From NCBI GenBank assembly GCA_029378245.1, contig JARKIF010000013.1:1629997-1693996 (forward strand): a stretch of DNA of 64,000 nt. Direction: 5' to 3'. Positions 1-10,223 of this stretch are shown piece after piece. The stretch is from Roridomyces roridus. Lineage: Eukaryota; Basidiomycota; Agaricomycetes; Agaricales; Mycenaceae. The notes beneath the pieces were generated by a model. It was not told the DNA's origin and searched no databases. It saw only the letters and a list, made by a program, of their open reading frames with translations. Made by a program: the position numbers and the translations under genes. Numbering within the stretch: position 1 is the stretch's first letter; each line of letters begins with the position of its first letter.

Positions 1-1315
1 ACACTTGGGGAAGATGAATGGATACATGGGTGAGGCCGATATGAGACAAATTCAAGCATGAATGGGTAGGTAGAGTACGTAGACGGGAGGAGAAGCGGAG
101 CATGCTGACACGCCGTACTGGGGAGTCAAGACCTCGGAAAGCCACCGGATATGCTCCTAGGACATGAAATCATGTAGTGAGGCATTGGGGGACATGCTGT
201 GATGCGTAGAGAATGGAATCTGGGAGGCGGCGAAAAGCTGGTGTGAACACGTCACGTTGCTGGCTCCCGTTCAACGTCGACGAGAGGTAAACAAGCAAGA
301 TAAGCTCTCATATCCAGGGTGGGAGTGTTAGGAACGCACCTGGATTGCTACAATTCCCGCCGAGTCCCCTACTCTCTGAAAGAAAACTCGATATGTGGGT
401 GTGGTGAAAAATGGATGTTTGCGACGAATGGTGGCAGCGAGGAGTCAGGAATATGGCCAAGATCTTGTCAAGGGCACTCAGGGAAGGGTTGATATTTGCT
501 TTAAGGCGGTGCGAGGTCCCGGGAGCACAGCACCAGCATCGCGCGGGATACAGGCGTGTCGAGTAGCTGCGTCTTGATGCGCTTGGTCGCCAACAAAAGG
601 GTGCGCAGCGGAGAGGATGGGGAGGAAAGGCGTCTGAGGAAGGGCTGAGGAGTAGCGAGAGATCTTGCGAGCAGAACGAGTACACGAGCTCGTCAAACGG
701 CGGGGTGGTCGTGGAGTGAGAGGCGATTGACTGCCAGCGATGCTAAGGAATCACGTGTTTCAGACATCCGCCCCGGTTGTTGACAGGCACAGCATCACGT
801 CAATTCCGTCAATCAACCCCAATTTCGGTTCAAGACGAGCCATTGACATCCCTTGCAATATGCGACCACAGCCAGGTAGAAATATTCGACCGACAAGCTT
901 GTATGGAGCAAGTGGCCAGGTAGCCTGTGCGGCCAGGTGGGGGGTCCCATATAGTTGTAGTTGGGTTAACTTGGTAGATGTAATCATGGAATGTATAATA
1001 TAAGTAGTGCCTCGAACCAAGGATTCAAATTAGGGTTCGAGTTTGCAAAGGTCTCAGGTACCTATCGACGTAGCTCGTTCGATTCGAGGCAGGTTAGCGT
1101 TTACAGACTGTCGCCAATACTTCTTTTCTTCTCCCTGGCTGATTCACTTTTTTTAATTGTTCTCAAGTACTGCGAAGAGGATTCCATTCCGAAATTGGGG
1201 AACCCAATCGAGCCTGGAAGACAGGTGGTTTGTGAAATTTGACCCATAGCTTCGAGGCAACTGTGGTGGGACTCAGACTCAGTTGAATTCAATCAGGAGA
1301 GAGAGAATAGAGAGA
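1..1315. other. Intergenic, no gene recognised
   Basis: I see no convincing coding exon, RNA gene or transposon terminus here. The open frames at about 300-700 have no family signature and lack flanking splice-compatible exons. The tail of the stretch leads into the first tRNA-like unit at 1316. Confidence 0.5.
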
Positions 1316-1397
1316 GACCCACGGCGGTGGTCCGCACTAGCACGCGGTTATTGTTCTCACTGCTCAGCTAGTAGTCCGTTCGATTTGGACGTGGGTC
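1316..1397 (+). ncRNA. tRNA-like unit 1
   Basis: 82 nt. The ends GACCCAC and GTGGGTC pair at 7 of 7 positions. The D-like hairpin is GCGG-TGGT-CCGC. The T arm is GTCCG-TTCGATT-TGGAC. A T5 run lies at 1429-1433, 32 nt downstream, a possible Pol III terminator. The family is described in the findings. Confidence 0.7.
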
Positions 1398-1815
1398 ATT
1401 CTTGCCAAGGTACAGGTACAGAATAATCTTTTTGATTATGCTACGTACTTGGTTGACGCATGGCTCAAGTTGTTGAATTTTCAGAAATACGAAAGCTCTA
1501 CGGTTTCTCGACAGCATATGTAGGCCTTGCCGTGCCTAATAAGTTTACTTCTCGACCCGCGTAGTCTTCTGCGGCGCCTGTAAAAATCATCATAGCGTTG
1601 GATTGGGTACATATGGACTTTCAAGGATCTTTGGACAGTTGAAATCCAGAGCAATGATATGGCAATTGAATATTGAGGAGCCTAGCAGACAAGGTGGCGC
1701 CGTTGGTTGAGTTGAACCGTCCTTCGAGGCAATGCCCGGCAGTGGTATCCGGGACAAGACTGCATTGTATCAGTTGAACTTGTTTACATAACCAAAACAA
1801 GAGGAGAGACAGAAA

Positions 1816-1905
1816 GATCCACGGCGGTGGTCCGCGCGTGCACACAGTTATTTAGAACTCTTGAGTCTGTTCCAGCGTGTTGTCCGTTCGATTCGGACGT
1901 GGGTC
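1816..1905 (+). ncRNA. tRNA-like unit 2
   Basis: 90 nt. Ends GATCCAC/GTGGGTC pair fully, with one T-G wobble. T stem GTCCG/CGGAC is perfect and the loop is TTCGATT. T7 run at 1931-1937. Its duplicate is the unit at 24038-24129; the two differ mostly in the central loop. Confidence 0.75.
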
Positions 1906-2129
1906 TTATGGTCACGTTCAGCTTCATATATTTTTTTGGACCCAATGGACACGAAGTAACGCAAGATTTTGCCCCAGCCAGAAGGATTTGGTGATCATGG
2001 CTCAAGGGGTCCGAGTCAAGGAAGGTGGGAGGCTGGGAGCAGGAGACATTCTTGCGATAGCTGGCCAGGAAGGGATAACAGTACGCAGCAGCAAGGCCCT
2101 GTGTACTATGTATTACTTACTACGCACTG

Positions 2130-2163
2130 CCAGTATACGCCCTCGTTCGATTCGAATGGTGTC
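2130..2163 (+). ncRNA. Degraded tRNA-like unit (3' half)
   Basis: A T-arm-like segment with TTCGATTC is followed by GGTGTC and a T7 run at 2187-2193. The 5' half is not recognisable. A matching relic sits at 23803-23830 in the duplicated block. Confidence 0.4.
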
Positions 2164-2418
2164 TCAATCCACGGCCAATGTGACCGTTTTTTTCAGCCAC
2201 TTACAGAGTGGATACTGGCAGAGTCTAGAATCGGCCGGGAGTCGATTTTCCAGACATGGTGTGGCGCTAGCGGATTTCCGAGGCAGGGAGGAACCCAGTT
2301 GAGTCTTGAGCTTGAGATGGGTTTGATCAAGGCCAGAGATTGGCAGAGAGAGGTTGCCCGTGTTCCACCGCGCGCACTCGTTGCTTGCTTCTTGGTCAAC
2401 GAAGACAGGAGAGGGAGA

Positions 2419-2502
2419 GCCCACGGCGGTGGTCCGCGCTTGCATGCAGTTATCGTGTGGTTCTGTGTTCCAGCTTCTTGTCCGTTCGATTCGGAAGTGG
2501 GC
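2419..2502 (+). ncRNA. tRNA-like unit 3
   Basis: Ends GCCCAC/GTGGGC pair at 6 of 6 positions; the closing G-C replaces the A-T seen in other copies. D-like hairpin GCGG-TGGT-CCGC and loop TTCGATT are intact. T5 at 2529-2533. Its duplicate at 23445-23532 has nearly the same scaffold but an unrelated central loop. Confidence 0.75.
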
Positions 2503-2632
2503 ATACATCGTGCGTGGACTCTTTTCTATTTTTGAAGCCCACTTGAGGGAGGACTCAGTCCTACAAAATTCTATGACAACTCTCTGCAAGCATCTATGAT
2601 TTCGGTTGAATCGAGGGAATACTTTCTGCGAT

Positions 2633-3698
2633 TTACTTCTCCGCGCGCAACTTCTGCGCCTCTTCTACAAAGTTCATTAACAGCTCGACATCCCCTCCAG
2701 GAACTGGGTGTTCCTGGGACTCTGCCACCCTAGCAAAGATCTCCGAAATCCCCTCGTATGTTCGGGAGCCTGCGCTCTCCCCCACGAAAGCACCCACCTC
2801 CTCCATTTCGCGGACGAAGCGATAGGCTTTTTGAGGCATGGGGGGCATCAATCGGATAATTTCTGGACGACTCGTCGGATTGGATGCAAAGAAGAGGAGA
2901 CAGACATACGATCGACAAAGGTCGGTTGGGAGAAATTGAGGGCGTGGAGCAGACCTTCGGCGGTGGATGGTGATGACGCGTTTGCGGCTGGAAACGCGTG
3001 AGTTGGGTCATGCATTTGTGTAGGTTCGTACCGAGTATCATGGTTGTAAATAGTCCAATCGTGCCCTTGACGATGCCCTGTAATACCAAAAGTCGGAGAT
3101 AATCGAGAGCAAATGTAAAACATACCGCATGCGCCATCTTTACAGCACTAGCATCACCAATCTTTGCGTCTTTTCCCTTTAAGGGAACCACATTCAACCC
3201 ATACTTGATCGACATGGCGGTGAAATCATCCAAAACCGCTGCATCTTTCGGATCCGCGCAAACGTAAATCGCAGGATTGAACGTGTCCGTGGGCGGTGTG
3301 CCGATGATAGCTCCGTCCAAAAATGTTATCCGCGTTCCCTCGAATAAGGCTGCGAGTTGCTTCGCCGACTCGGGGTTCACTGCGTTGCAATCGACGAAAA
3401 TCAGTGAACGATCACTTGCTGTCGATTTGTATGCGTCTACGACCGATTGTGCTGTGGCAAAGGCGTCGGATGGTGGGACGACGCTGTAGATGCAGGTCGC
3501 GCGTGCCACGATGTCGGCGTAGGTGGCGTGCACCATGTTAGTTGCTGCAGCGCGTTCCCGAGTTGCCTGAGATCGTCCTTCGAGATTGGTGAGTATGGAC
3601 CCGGCGCCAAAGTACGAGAGTCGGGCGGCCAGAGCGGCGCCCATGCCTCCAGGAGCGATAAGCGCGAGGGTTGGTGCTGTGGAAGTGGAAGGAGTCAT
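2633..3698 (-). CDS. 6-phosphogluconate-dehydrogenase-like NAD(P)-binding oxidoreductase, copy 1
   Basis: Predicted cytosolic beta-hydroxyacid-dehydrogenase-type enzyme; the substrate cannot be read from sequence. The N-terminus has a Rossmann start (LIAPGGMGAALAARL), followed by the family's VVPPSDAFATAQ and the lysine-bearing KIGDASAVKMAHA near residue 190. The C-terminal domain continues through small exons (…NASSPSTAEGLLHAL…, …YRFVREMEEVGAFVGES…) to the stop at 2633. Three introns of about 45-50 nt are inferred, joined in frame to about 308 residues, normal for this family. The gene is 1066 bp long, exactly as long as its inverted copy at 22241-23306, and both appear intact. A relic tail of a beta-lactamase-type gene lies just upstream, so hydrolase and dehydrogenase were probably once neighbours in the same orientation. 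Confidence 0.85.
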
Positions 3699-3762
3699 GG
3701 TCGGCTTTACTCGGTCTGAAATTTGATGTGTTTACACATTACGTGCATGTCGGCGGCGGATG

Positions 3763-3818
3763 TTGAAATTTCTGGAACCAAACCTCACGATCTGGCAAAC
3801 TTTCTCCCTCGACTCCGG
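3763..3818 (-). pseudogene. Relic 3' end of a beta-lactamase-type hydrolase gene
   Basis: Read on the minus strand, this stretch encodes a series like VEGESLPDREVWFQKFQ. It resembles the C-terminal tail of genes A and B (LQGETVRERAEVWFSKM). No other part of the gene is present. A similar relic precedes dehydrogenase copy 2. Confidence 0.6.
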
Positions 3819-3989
3819 TCGATTTTGGCAACCAATGATACAAATGCAGCATTACCATCTAGCACGGAATCAGAGTTGGGTGAATAACGACTGGCAGCAT
3901 CCGAATCAGTCTTCCGAGCTGCAAAAGTTCAGCTGAAAACAGCATGGCCATGGGTTTCACGGAAAAGAATGCAGGAAAGATGTCGCATC

Positions 3990-4073
3990 ACCCGACCCCG
4001 ACTCGAACGGTCTCCTGCTGGACAAATTTAACCCTGTGTCATTACTTGCAGGCGCGGACCATCCGCAACGGGC
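3990..4073 (-). ncRNA. tRNA-like unit 4
   Basis: Acceptor-like ends are reduced to CCCG/CGGG. D-like hairpin GCGG-ATGGT-CCGC, middle stem CCTGC/GCAGG and a T arm with TTCGAGT are present. A weak T4 equivalent lies at 3963-3966. Present only in the left arm. Confidence 0.6.
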
Positions 4074-4232
4074 TTGCCCTAATACCACAAAGGGATGCTT
4101 AGGAAAGTTGATGCAGCACAAAAACAGGCATCACTTCGAGGCGTCCTGAAGATACTTACAAAGGATTTCAACAACAGAAGAAATGGGCAAAAGAAAAAAA
4201 TTACCAGCGAATTCGAAAGCATCTCCAATAAG

Positions 4233-4303
4233 CGTCGAACCCGAATTGAACGGTTTAGAACGGGTGCGGTGTGTCGACACTCAAGCATTACACCGCCAGG
4301 CGG
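4233..4303 (-). ncRNA. Degraded tRNA-like unit
   Basis: On the minus strand a GCGGTG segment is followed by a T-arm-like CCGTTCAATTCGG. The acceptor-like stem is mostly lost. Confidence 0.3.
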
Positions 4304-4362
4304 CCATCGTTTTGATTCAAATATTGACGGAACTCACTCCCATCTTGTAAAATCTCAAGACA

Positions 4363-6612
4363 CTACTCCATTTTCGAGAACCAAACTTCTGCACGCTCTC
4401 GAACAGTTTCGCCCTGAAGAGGTTCAGCCCCTTGCCCGGGACCCCACACACCAATGAGCGCAAATCCAACATCTTCTCCGTCGACTTCAAATTCGGCCTC
4501 GAACTGGCCCGTCTTCCTTACCCAGGGCACATCGCCGTCTAGCTGCAACGGATTTTCAGTTCAAGCTTCTCAACGCATACAGAGGCAGACACTCACAACA
4601 TTCAGCACGGTCGCATTGAACTTATCGCCCTCATAATGCGACAACAGCAAGTGGTTGGACGCCGTTGTGTCGTGTCTCGCAATCAACATGGGAACCGCAG
4701 AGTCGAGCACGGTGGGCAACAGATCTCCGAATGTCTGAGAGATATCAGTGCAAGAGGAGCCACTAGTGGCGTTATGCCAAAAGAGACAAAAGTCGCGGCT
4801 GCGGTATCCTGCGTTGTGGTATTTTCCGGCGAGCGCGGTGTAAGGTACCGAGGGAGGTGCAGCATCTTTGGGACGGGGAAGCGAAGGCGTTGGGGCGGCT
4901 GCCACTAATTTCTCTCGATACCTGCGCTTATGTTAATCGAGGACTGGATATAAACATTCTGACGACAAACCGTGCGGTCCAATCAATGTATGGATGGAGA
5001 GAAAGGACTTCGTCGACGATGCGGTACTTGATAGATTCCCTGATGAATGTTCCGAGCTCTTCGTCATTCGTCAGGACGGCGACGCCAAAGTTTTCCGATG
5101 GGAATCGAGCGACTTGACTCTTGAAGCCTTGGCCATGTCCGTAAAGAGATTACAGATGAAGACGAGAAACTGCAGACCTGGGATCGAGCCGCCGTGCTGA
5201 AATAAATGAAGCATCAAACGAACAGTGTGGCCAAGGATGCCTTACCTCGATCATTTCTGCGACGGTGAATGAGAATCACAGTACGAGTCGTGCCGCGGAA
5301 AACTCACCGAATCCTCTGTAGGTACCACGCATCTGCCCACCGCCATATACCACCGGCGAAAGTTCAGGATACCCCCTGTTCGAGATGAGGACGGAAAACT
5401 GGACAAGGATGACGACGCACGCAATAGGCTTATATACAGTCACCCCAGTCGCAACTTTCTGAATCACACTGGCCGGAATGACACTCTCGTTGGCTTGATT
5501 GGTTCCCTCCCGCAAGAGCGCTTGCAGCCAGATGGCCTGTAGGTCCATGTGAGCATGGGGGAGAACTGAGCACAAAAGCATACCATATCGTGTGCGCTAG
5601 AGATGACTCCACCAGCGCCCGAGATCACTAGACGAGAATGAGTATCAGCTCGAGTAACGAAGGTACTCCTCACTGTGCGTGCTACTTATACTTTGATCCC
5701 AGAAAGGAAGGACTCGGACGTTGCCTTGGTCGAAAGGATCGTCAGTCAAGTTGGCGTCCTGCCTCGTGAATCCGTCGGCCAATCTGCCAGTCGCGACTGC
5801 GTCGTCATAAAAATATGTGGTAGCATTCAATCCAAAGGGCGCGAAGACATTGTCGTGGACGTATTGCTCGAACGGGATGTCCACCAGCGTCTTTGAGAAC
5901 GACGAGAGGACTGTATACATGTGGTTGTTGTACTGCGTCTGTTCCCGGAAGCCTGCAGACGGTCGTAGATATTGAAGTCGAGCAATCTGGATGCGAGGTT
6001 AACAGACAGACGCACGAGCAAAAAAAAAGCGACAATATCTTCAACTCCGTCCTCCCAACCCTCTATGAGATCATGCAGCGGAATTCCAGTACGGTGGCTC
6101 ATAATATCGACGATCGTGCTCTCGCTCGTGGCCACCGGATCCGCGAGCTTCCACCCAGGAACAATAGACGCGACTTTCGAATTCCACGAAATCCCGGGCG
6201 ACAGCGTCTCGTTGGAAATCAAAAGCCCCGTAGCCAGCACATCAAAAAGCTAGGCAGCGTTTTCAGAACCTAGAAAACTGTGAGGTGTACCACAACGCAC
6301 CTTGGAATTCGATCCAAGAGAAAAGAGTGTATGCTCATCGACTTTGTCTCCAGCACCAGTAGCGTTCCCATACCCTTTGCTCTCGAGTTTCCATGTCCCC
6401 GAAGCGGTCTTGCGCGCCACCGCCACTCCAGCGCCCCCAGGCGTCTTGAACTCTGCCAAGATCTCTTGGATGGCTGCGTCCAGCCCGACATTGAGTATCG
6501 GGGCCTCTTCGTCCAAGGAGATGGAGGAGAATGCCTGCTGTTGCTGTCCCAACACAGCTGCCAGGCTTGCGGCAGGAAGGGCGCAGAAAGACAGGAAGCC
6601 TGCTAGATGCAT
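4363..6612 (-). CDS. Secreted beta-lactamase-fold serine hydrolase, gene A
   Basis: Serine hydrolase of the beta-lactamase/penicillin-binding fold (PF00144 type); in fungi such proteins are usually esterases or peptidases, and the substrate here is unknown. A signal peptide (MHLAGFLSFCALPAASLAA) starts the protein. Exon 1 (6301-6612) ends at LFSLGSNSK, whose S-x-x-K would hold the nucleophile. The second motif is Y-N-N in QYNNHMYTV near 5920, and a third, H-G-G type, lies in a short exon. A C-terminal lipocalin-like part (ALAGKYHNAGYRSRDF, then VPWVRKTGQFEAEFEVDGED) ends at 4363. About eight short introns are inferred. Genes B and C are close paralogues; A and B lie head to tail. Confidence 0.75.
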
Positions 6613-7230
6613 GCTACTGGGAGGGCAGAACGAGACAGTCCGCAGCGATAAGTGGTATCAGGTGGTATCTCAGCGCTGCGCGCGCAGTAACCGGTTCACG
6701 CTTCCCATCATGTCCCTGAATTATTCACGCGCAAGATTGGCGCAAATATCAGTTTTCAATTTTGCGCCTTGGCAAATCAAGTGATACGATTGTCAGCTCC
6801 GAATGGCCGTGGCCCGTGAGCCGGTAGAGATACACAATCCGCCAAAGACCGACGGGGCATGAATAAAGGATGAGAGCGATGGTTGGCAACCAATGTTCGA
6901 GGCAGCGAGCAGACAAGGCGTCACAAGGGGCAGCCGAGTGGACGTGTCCATGTCAGCACTGGCGATCAATCAGTGTCGAAGACTTGACCTCTTGCGTGGC
7001 GAAAAAAAACATGCAAAGCATTGAAGTAATGGTTACAGTACTAGTGTAGATATCGTAGTTACGTCGTCATTCAAACCAAGCAAAAAATTGACGAAGACCC
7101 AAGACCCAAGGGAGGCCCGAGGGAGGCGACATGGGGATGTGAGATCCAACTAAATTGCTCGATGTCACGCGTATATCCAAGAAGACGACGACGGGGTTAG
7201 CCCGCAAAGACGTACGGATGTCCGTGGACC
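4363..7230 (-). repeat. Left arm of inverted duplication, hydrolase block
   Basis: Gene A and about 600 bp of upstream DNA match 16590-20455 in opposite orientation. Similarity continues through non-coding DNA, for example 6780-6870 against 16900-16990, so it is a segmental copy and not just paralogous coding sequence. Confidence 0.8.
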
Positions 7231-7292
7231 ATCGGGAATGGGAGGCCAAGGTTGAGAGGCGGAGGTTGTTAGAATTTTGAATGTGAAAGATA

Positions 7293-9536
7293 CTACTCCA
7301 TTTTCGAGAACCAAACTTCCGCGCGCTCTCGAACAGTTTCGCCCTGAAGAGGTTCAGCCCCTTGCCCGGGACCCCACACACCAATGAGCGCAAATCCAAC
7401 ATCTTCTCCGTCGACTTCAAATTCGGCCTCGAACTGGTCCGTCTTCCTCACCCAGGGCGCATCACCGTCTAGCTGCAATGACTTTCAGTTCAAGCTTCTC
7501 AAGCCACACACACGCAGGCACTCACAACGTTCAGCACGGTCACGTTGAACTTGTCGCCCTCATAATGTGACAACCGCAGGTGGTTGCCCGCCCCTGTATC
7601 GTGTCTCGCAATCAACATGGGAACTGCAGAGTCGAGCACGCTGGGTAAGATCTCCGAATGTCAGGGAGATATCAGTGCAAGAGGAACCATGAGTGGCGTT
7701 ATGCCAAAAGAGACAGAAGTCGAGGCTGCGGTATCCTGCGTTGTGGTATTTGCCAGCGAGCGCGGTATAAGGTACCGAGGGAGGTGCAGCATCTTTGGAA
7801 CGGGGAATGGAAGGCGGTGGAACTGCTGCAGCTACTTGCTCTCGATACCTGCGTATATGTTAATCAAGGACTACATATAAATATTCTGACGACAAACCGT
7901 GCGGTCCAATCAATGTATGGATGGAGGGAAAGGACTTCGTCGACGATGCGATACTTGATAGATTCCCTGATGGATGCTCCGAGCTCCTCGTCATTCGTCA
8001 GGACGGCGACACCAAAGTTTTCTGATGGGAATCGAGCGACTTGACTTTTGAAGCCTTGGGCATGTCAGTAAGGAGATTGAAGATGAAGATGACAAACTAC
8101 AGACCTGGGGCCGCGCCTCCGTGCTGAAATAAATGAGGCATTGAACGAACAGTGTGGCCACGAAGACCTTACCTCAATCATTTCTGCCACAGCGAATGAG
8201 AATCATACAACTCGTGCCGCGATAAACTCACCGAATCCTCTGTACGTACCACGCAGCTGCCCACCGCCATACACCCCAGGCGAAAGTTCAGGATACCGCC
8301 TGTTCAAGGTGAAGAGGGGAAACTGGACAAAGATGACGACTCACGCAATAGGGAAATACACAGTCACCCCAGTCGCAACTTTCTGAATCACACTGGCCGG
8401 AATGACAGTCTCGTTTGCTTGATTGGTTCCCTCCTGCAAGAGCGCTTGCAGCCAGATCGCCTGCGAATGTATGTGAGCATGAACGCAAGGGAGGTAGAAG
8501 TACAAAAGTATACCATGTCGTGCGCACTAGAGATTACTCCACCAGCCCCCGAGATGGCTAGACGAGAATGAGTGTCGAGTCGAGTAGTGAGAGAAGGTAA
8601 ATCTTCACCGTGCGTGCTACTTTGATCCCAGTAAGGAAGGACTCGGACTGTGCCTTGGTCGAAAGGATCGTGGGTCAAGTTGGCGTCTTGCCTCGTGAAC
8701 CCGTCGGCCAATCTGCCTGTCGCAACTGCGTCGGCATAGAAGTACGTGGTCGCATTCAAGCCAAAAGGGACAAAGATATTGTCGTGGACGTATTGCTCAA
8801 ACGGTGTATCCACCAGTGTCTTTGGGAACGACGAGAGGACGGTGTACATATGGTTGTTGTATTGCGCCAGTTCCCGGAAGCCTGCAGACGGTCGTAGATA
8901 TTGAAGTCGAGCAATCTGAATGCGAGGTTAAAGACAGACGGATGGGTGAGAGAAAAAGCTGACAATATCTTCAACTCCGTCCTCCCAACCCTCCATGAGA
9001 TCATGCCGCGGAAGTCCAGTACGGTGGCTCATAATATCGACGATCGTGCTCTCGCTCGTGGCCACCGGATCCGCAAGTTTCCACCCAGGAACGATCGACG
9101 CGACTTTAGAGTTCCACAAAATCCTGGGCGACAGCGTCTCGTTCGATATCAAAAGCCCCGTAGCCAGCACATCGAAAAGCTAGGCAGCGTGTTCAGAACC
9201 TAGGAAACTGTGAAGTGTACTACAACGCACCTTGGAATTCGATCCAATAGAAAAGAGCGTATGCTCATCGACCTTGTCTCCAGCGCCAGTAGCATTTCCG
9301 TACCCTTTGCTCTCGAGTCTCCAAGTCCCCGCAGCGGTCTTGCGCGCCACCGCCACTCCAGCGCCCCCAGGTGACTTGAATTCTGCCAAGATCTCTTGGA
9401 TGGCTGCGTCCAGCCCGGCATTAAGTATCGGGGCCTCTTCGTCCAGGGAGTTGGAAGAAAATGGTTGCTGTCCAAGTGATGCTGCAAGGCTTGCGGCGAG
9501 AAGTGCGCAGAAAGCCAGGAAGCCTGTTAGATGCAT
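7293..9536 (-). CDS. Secreted beta-lactamase-fold serine hydrolase, gene B
   Basis: Tandem paralogue of gene A with the same exon plan. A signal peptide (MHLTGFLAFCALLAASLAA) precedes an exon that ends in LFSIGSNSK with the S-x-x-K nucleophile motif. Later come MSHRTGLPRHDLMEGWEDG, the Y-N-N motif in AQYNNHMYTV near 8850, and FGLNATTYFYADAVATGRLADG. The C-terminal tail (DQFEAEFEVDGEDVGFALIG) stops at 7293. Introns use GTGCG, GTCAG and similar donors. I see no in-frame stop or frameshift, so the gene looks intact. The DNA downstream of B (7230-7293) is most like that downstream of the split gene C, and its upstream DNA abuts another relic hydrolase tail at 9657-9820. Confidence 0.75.
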
Positions 9537-10223
9537 TTTGCTGGGAGGGCAGAATGAGATAGTCCGCAGCTAAAAATGGTATCTCAGCTCCCTTTAACAG
9601 TCTCGCCGCCCATGATGTTGCAATTACGTAGATGTCAGCTGTGTCGAGATCTTCCATGTTGAAATTTCTGGAACCAACCTCCGTGATCCTGGCAAACTTC
9701 CTCCCTCGACTCCAGCTTGCTTGGAGTCGACACCCCATACGCCGTTGAGGGCGAACCCCAGCCTGTCCTCAGTCCGAGGACGCAAATTGAGCCTCGAAGC
9801 CCTCAATCTTCTTCGCCAAAAGCCGTCGTTGGTTGGCTGAATCCGATGGCGAAAAGAGTATCCTCGCAACAGCACTTCCAAGATTGAGACGTGAATTGAA
9901 TATTGAGGATTGAGCTTCGCAAAGGAAGGGATTTTTATGCCGAATGAGGCTCTGCTGCGTAGACTGTCGCGGCCCAACACAAAGTGCAAAATGGCACAGT
10001 CCAAGAAAAAAAGAGTTTACCAACGCGTGTACGATGACAGATCGGCGTCAGGTGCGGGGCTTTCAATTTTTTTCTGCGCCCACATATATGGAGTAGCGGT
10101 GAGGACACTGGAGTCGTCCACATGCGTAAGGGACATCGCGGTGAAGAAGAAACAGTCGGGCGTGGGAACTTTATACCGCATCAAGACCTGTCAACTCCGT
10201 CGTGGCTTTCGTGTTGTCCCGCC
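9537..10223. other. Intergenic region with hydrolase relic
   Basis: The gap between gene B and the phocein gene holds the relic tail at 9657-9820. No further gene is recognised. A CT-rich stretch before 10224 could be the phocein promoter. Confidence 0.5.
9657..9820 (-). pseudogene. Relic 3' end of a fourth beta-lactamase-type gene
   Basis: Minus-strand frames here read KKIEGFEAQF and, after a break, RLGFALNGVWG followed by VEGGSLPGS and VPEIST. These match the end of genes A and B (FEAEFEVDGEDVGFALIGVW…). A frameshift or stop separates the pieces and the catalytic part is absent. Confidence 0.6.

Larger units (their letters stand above)
1640..3930 (-). repeat. Left arm of inverted duplication, dehydrogenase block
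   Basis: This block matches 22010-24260 in reverse orientation. Shared parts are a tRNA-like unit, a partial unit, a second unit, the whole dehydrogenase gene including its introns, and about 230 bp upstream of its start. The left copy has an extra stretch of about 70 bp near 1705-1775. Extent judged by eye. Confidence 0.85.

Noticed and set aside
308..696. Minus-strand open frames at the window start
   Set aside because: No domain, no coherent exon joins and overlapping frames of similar length.
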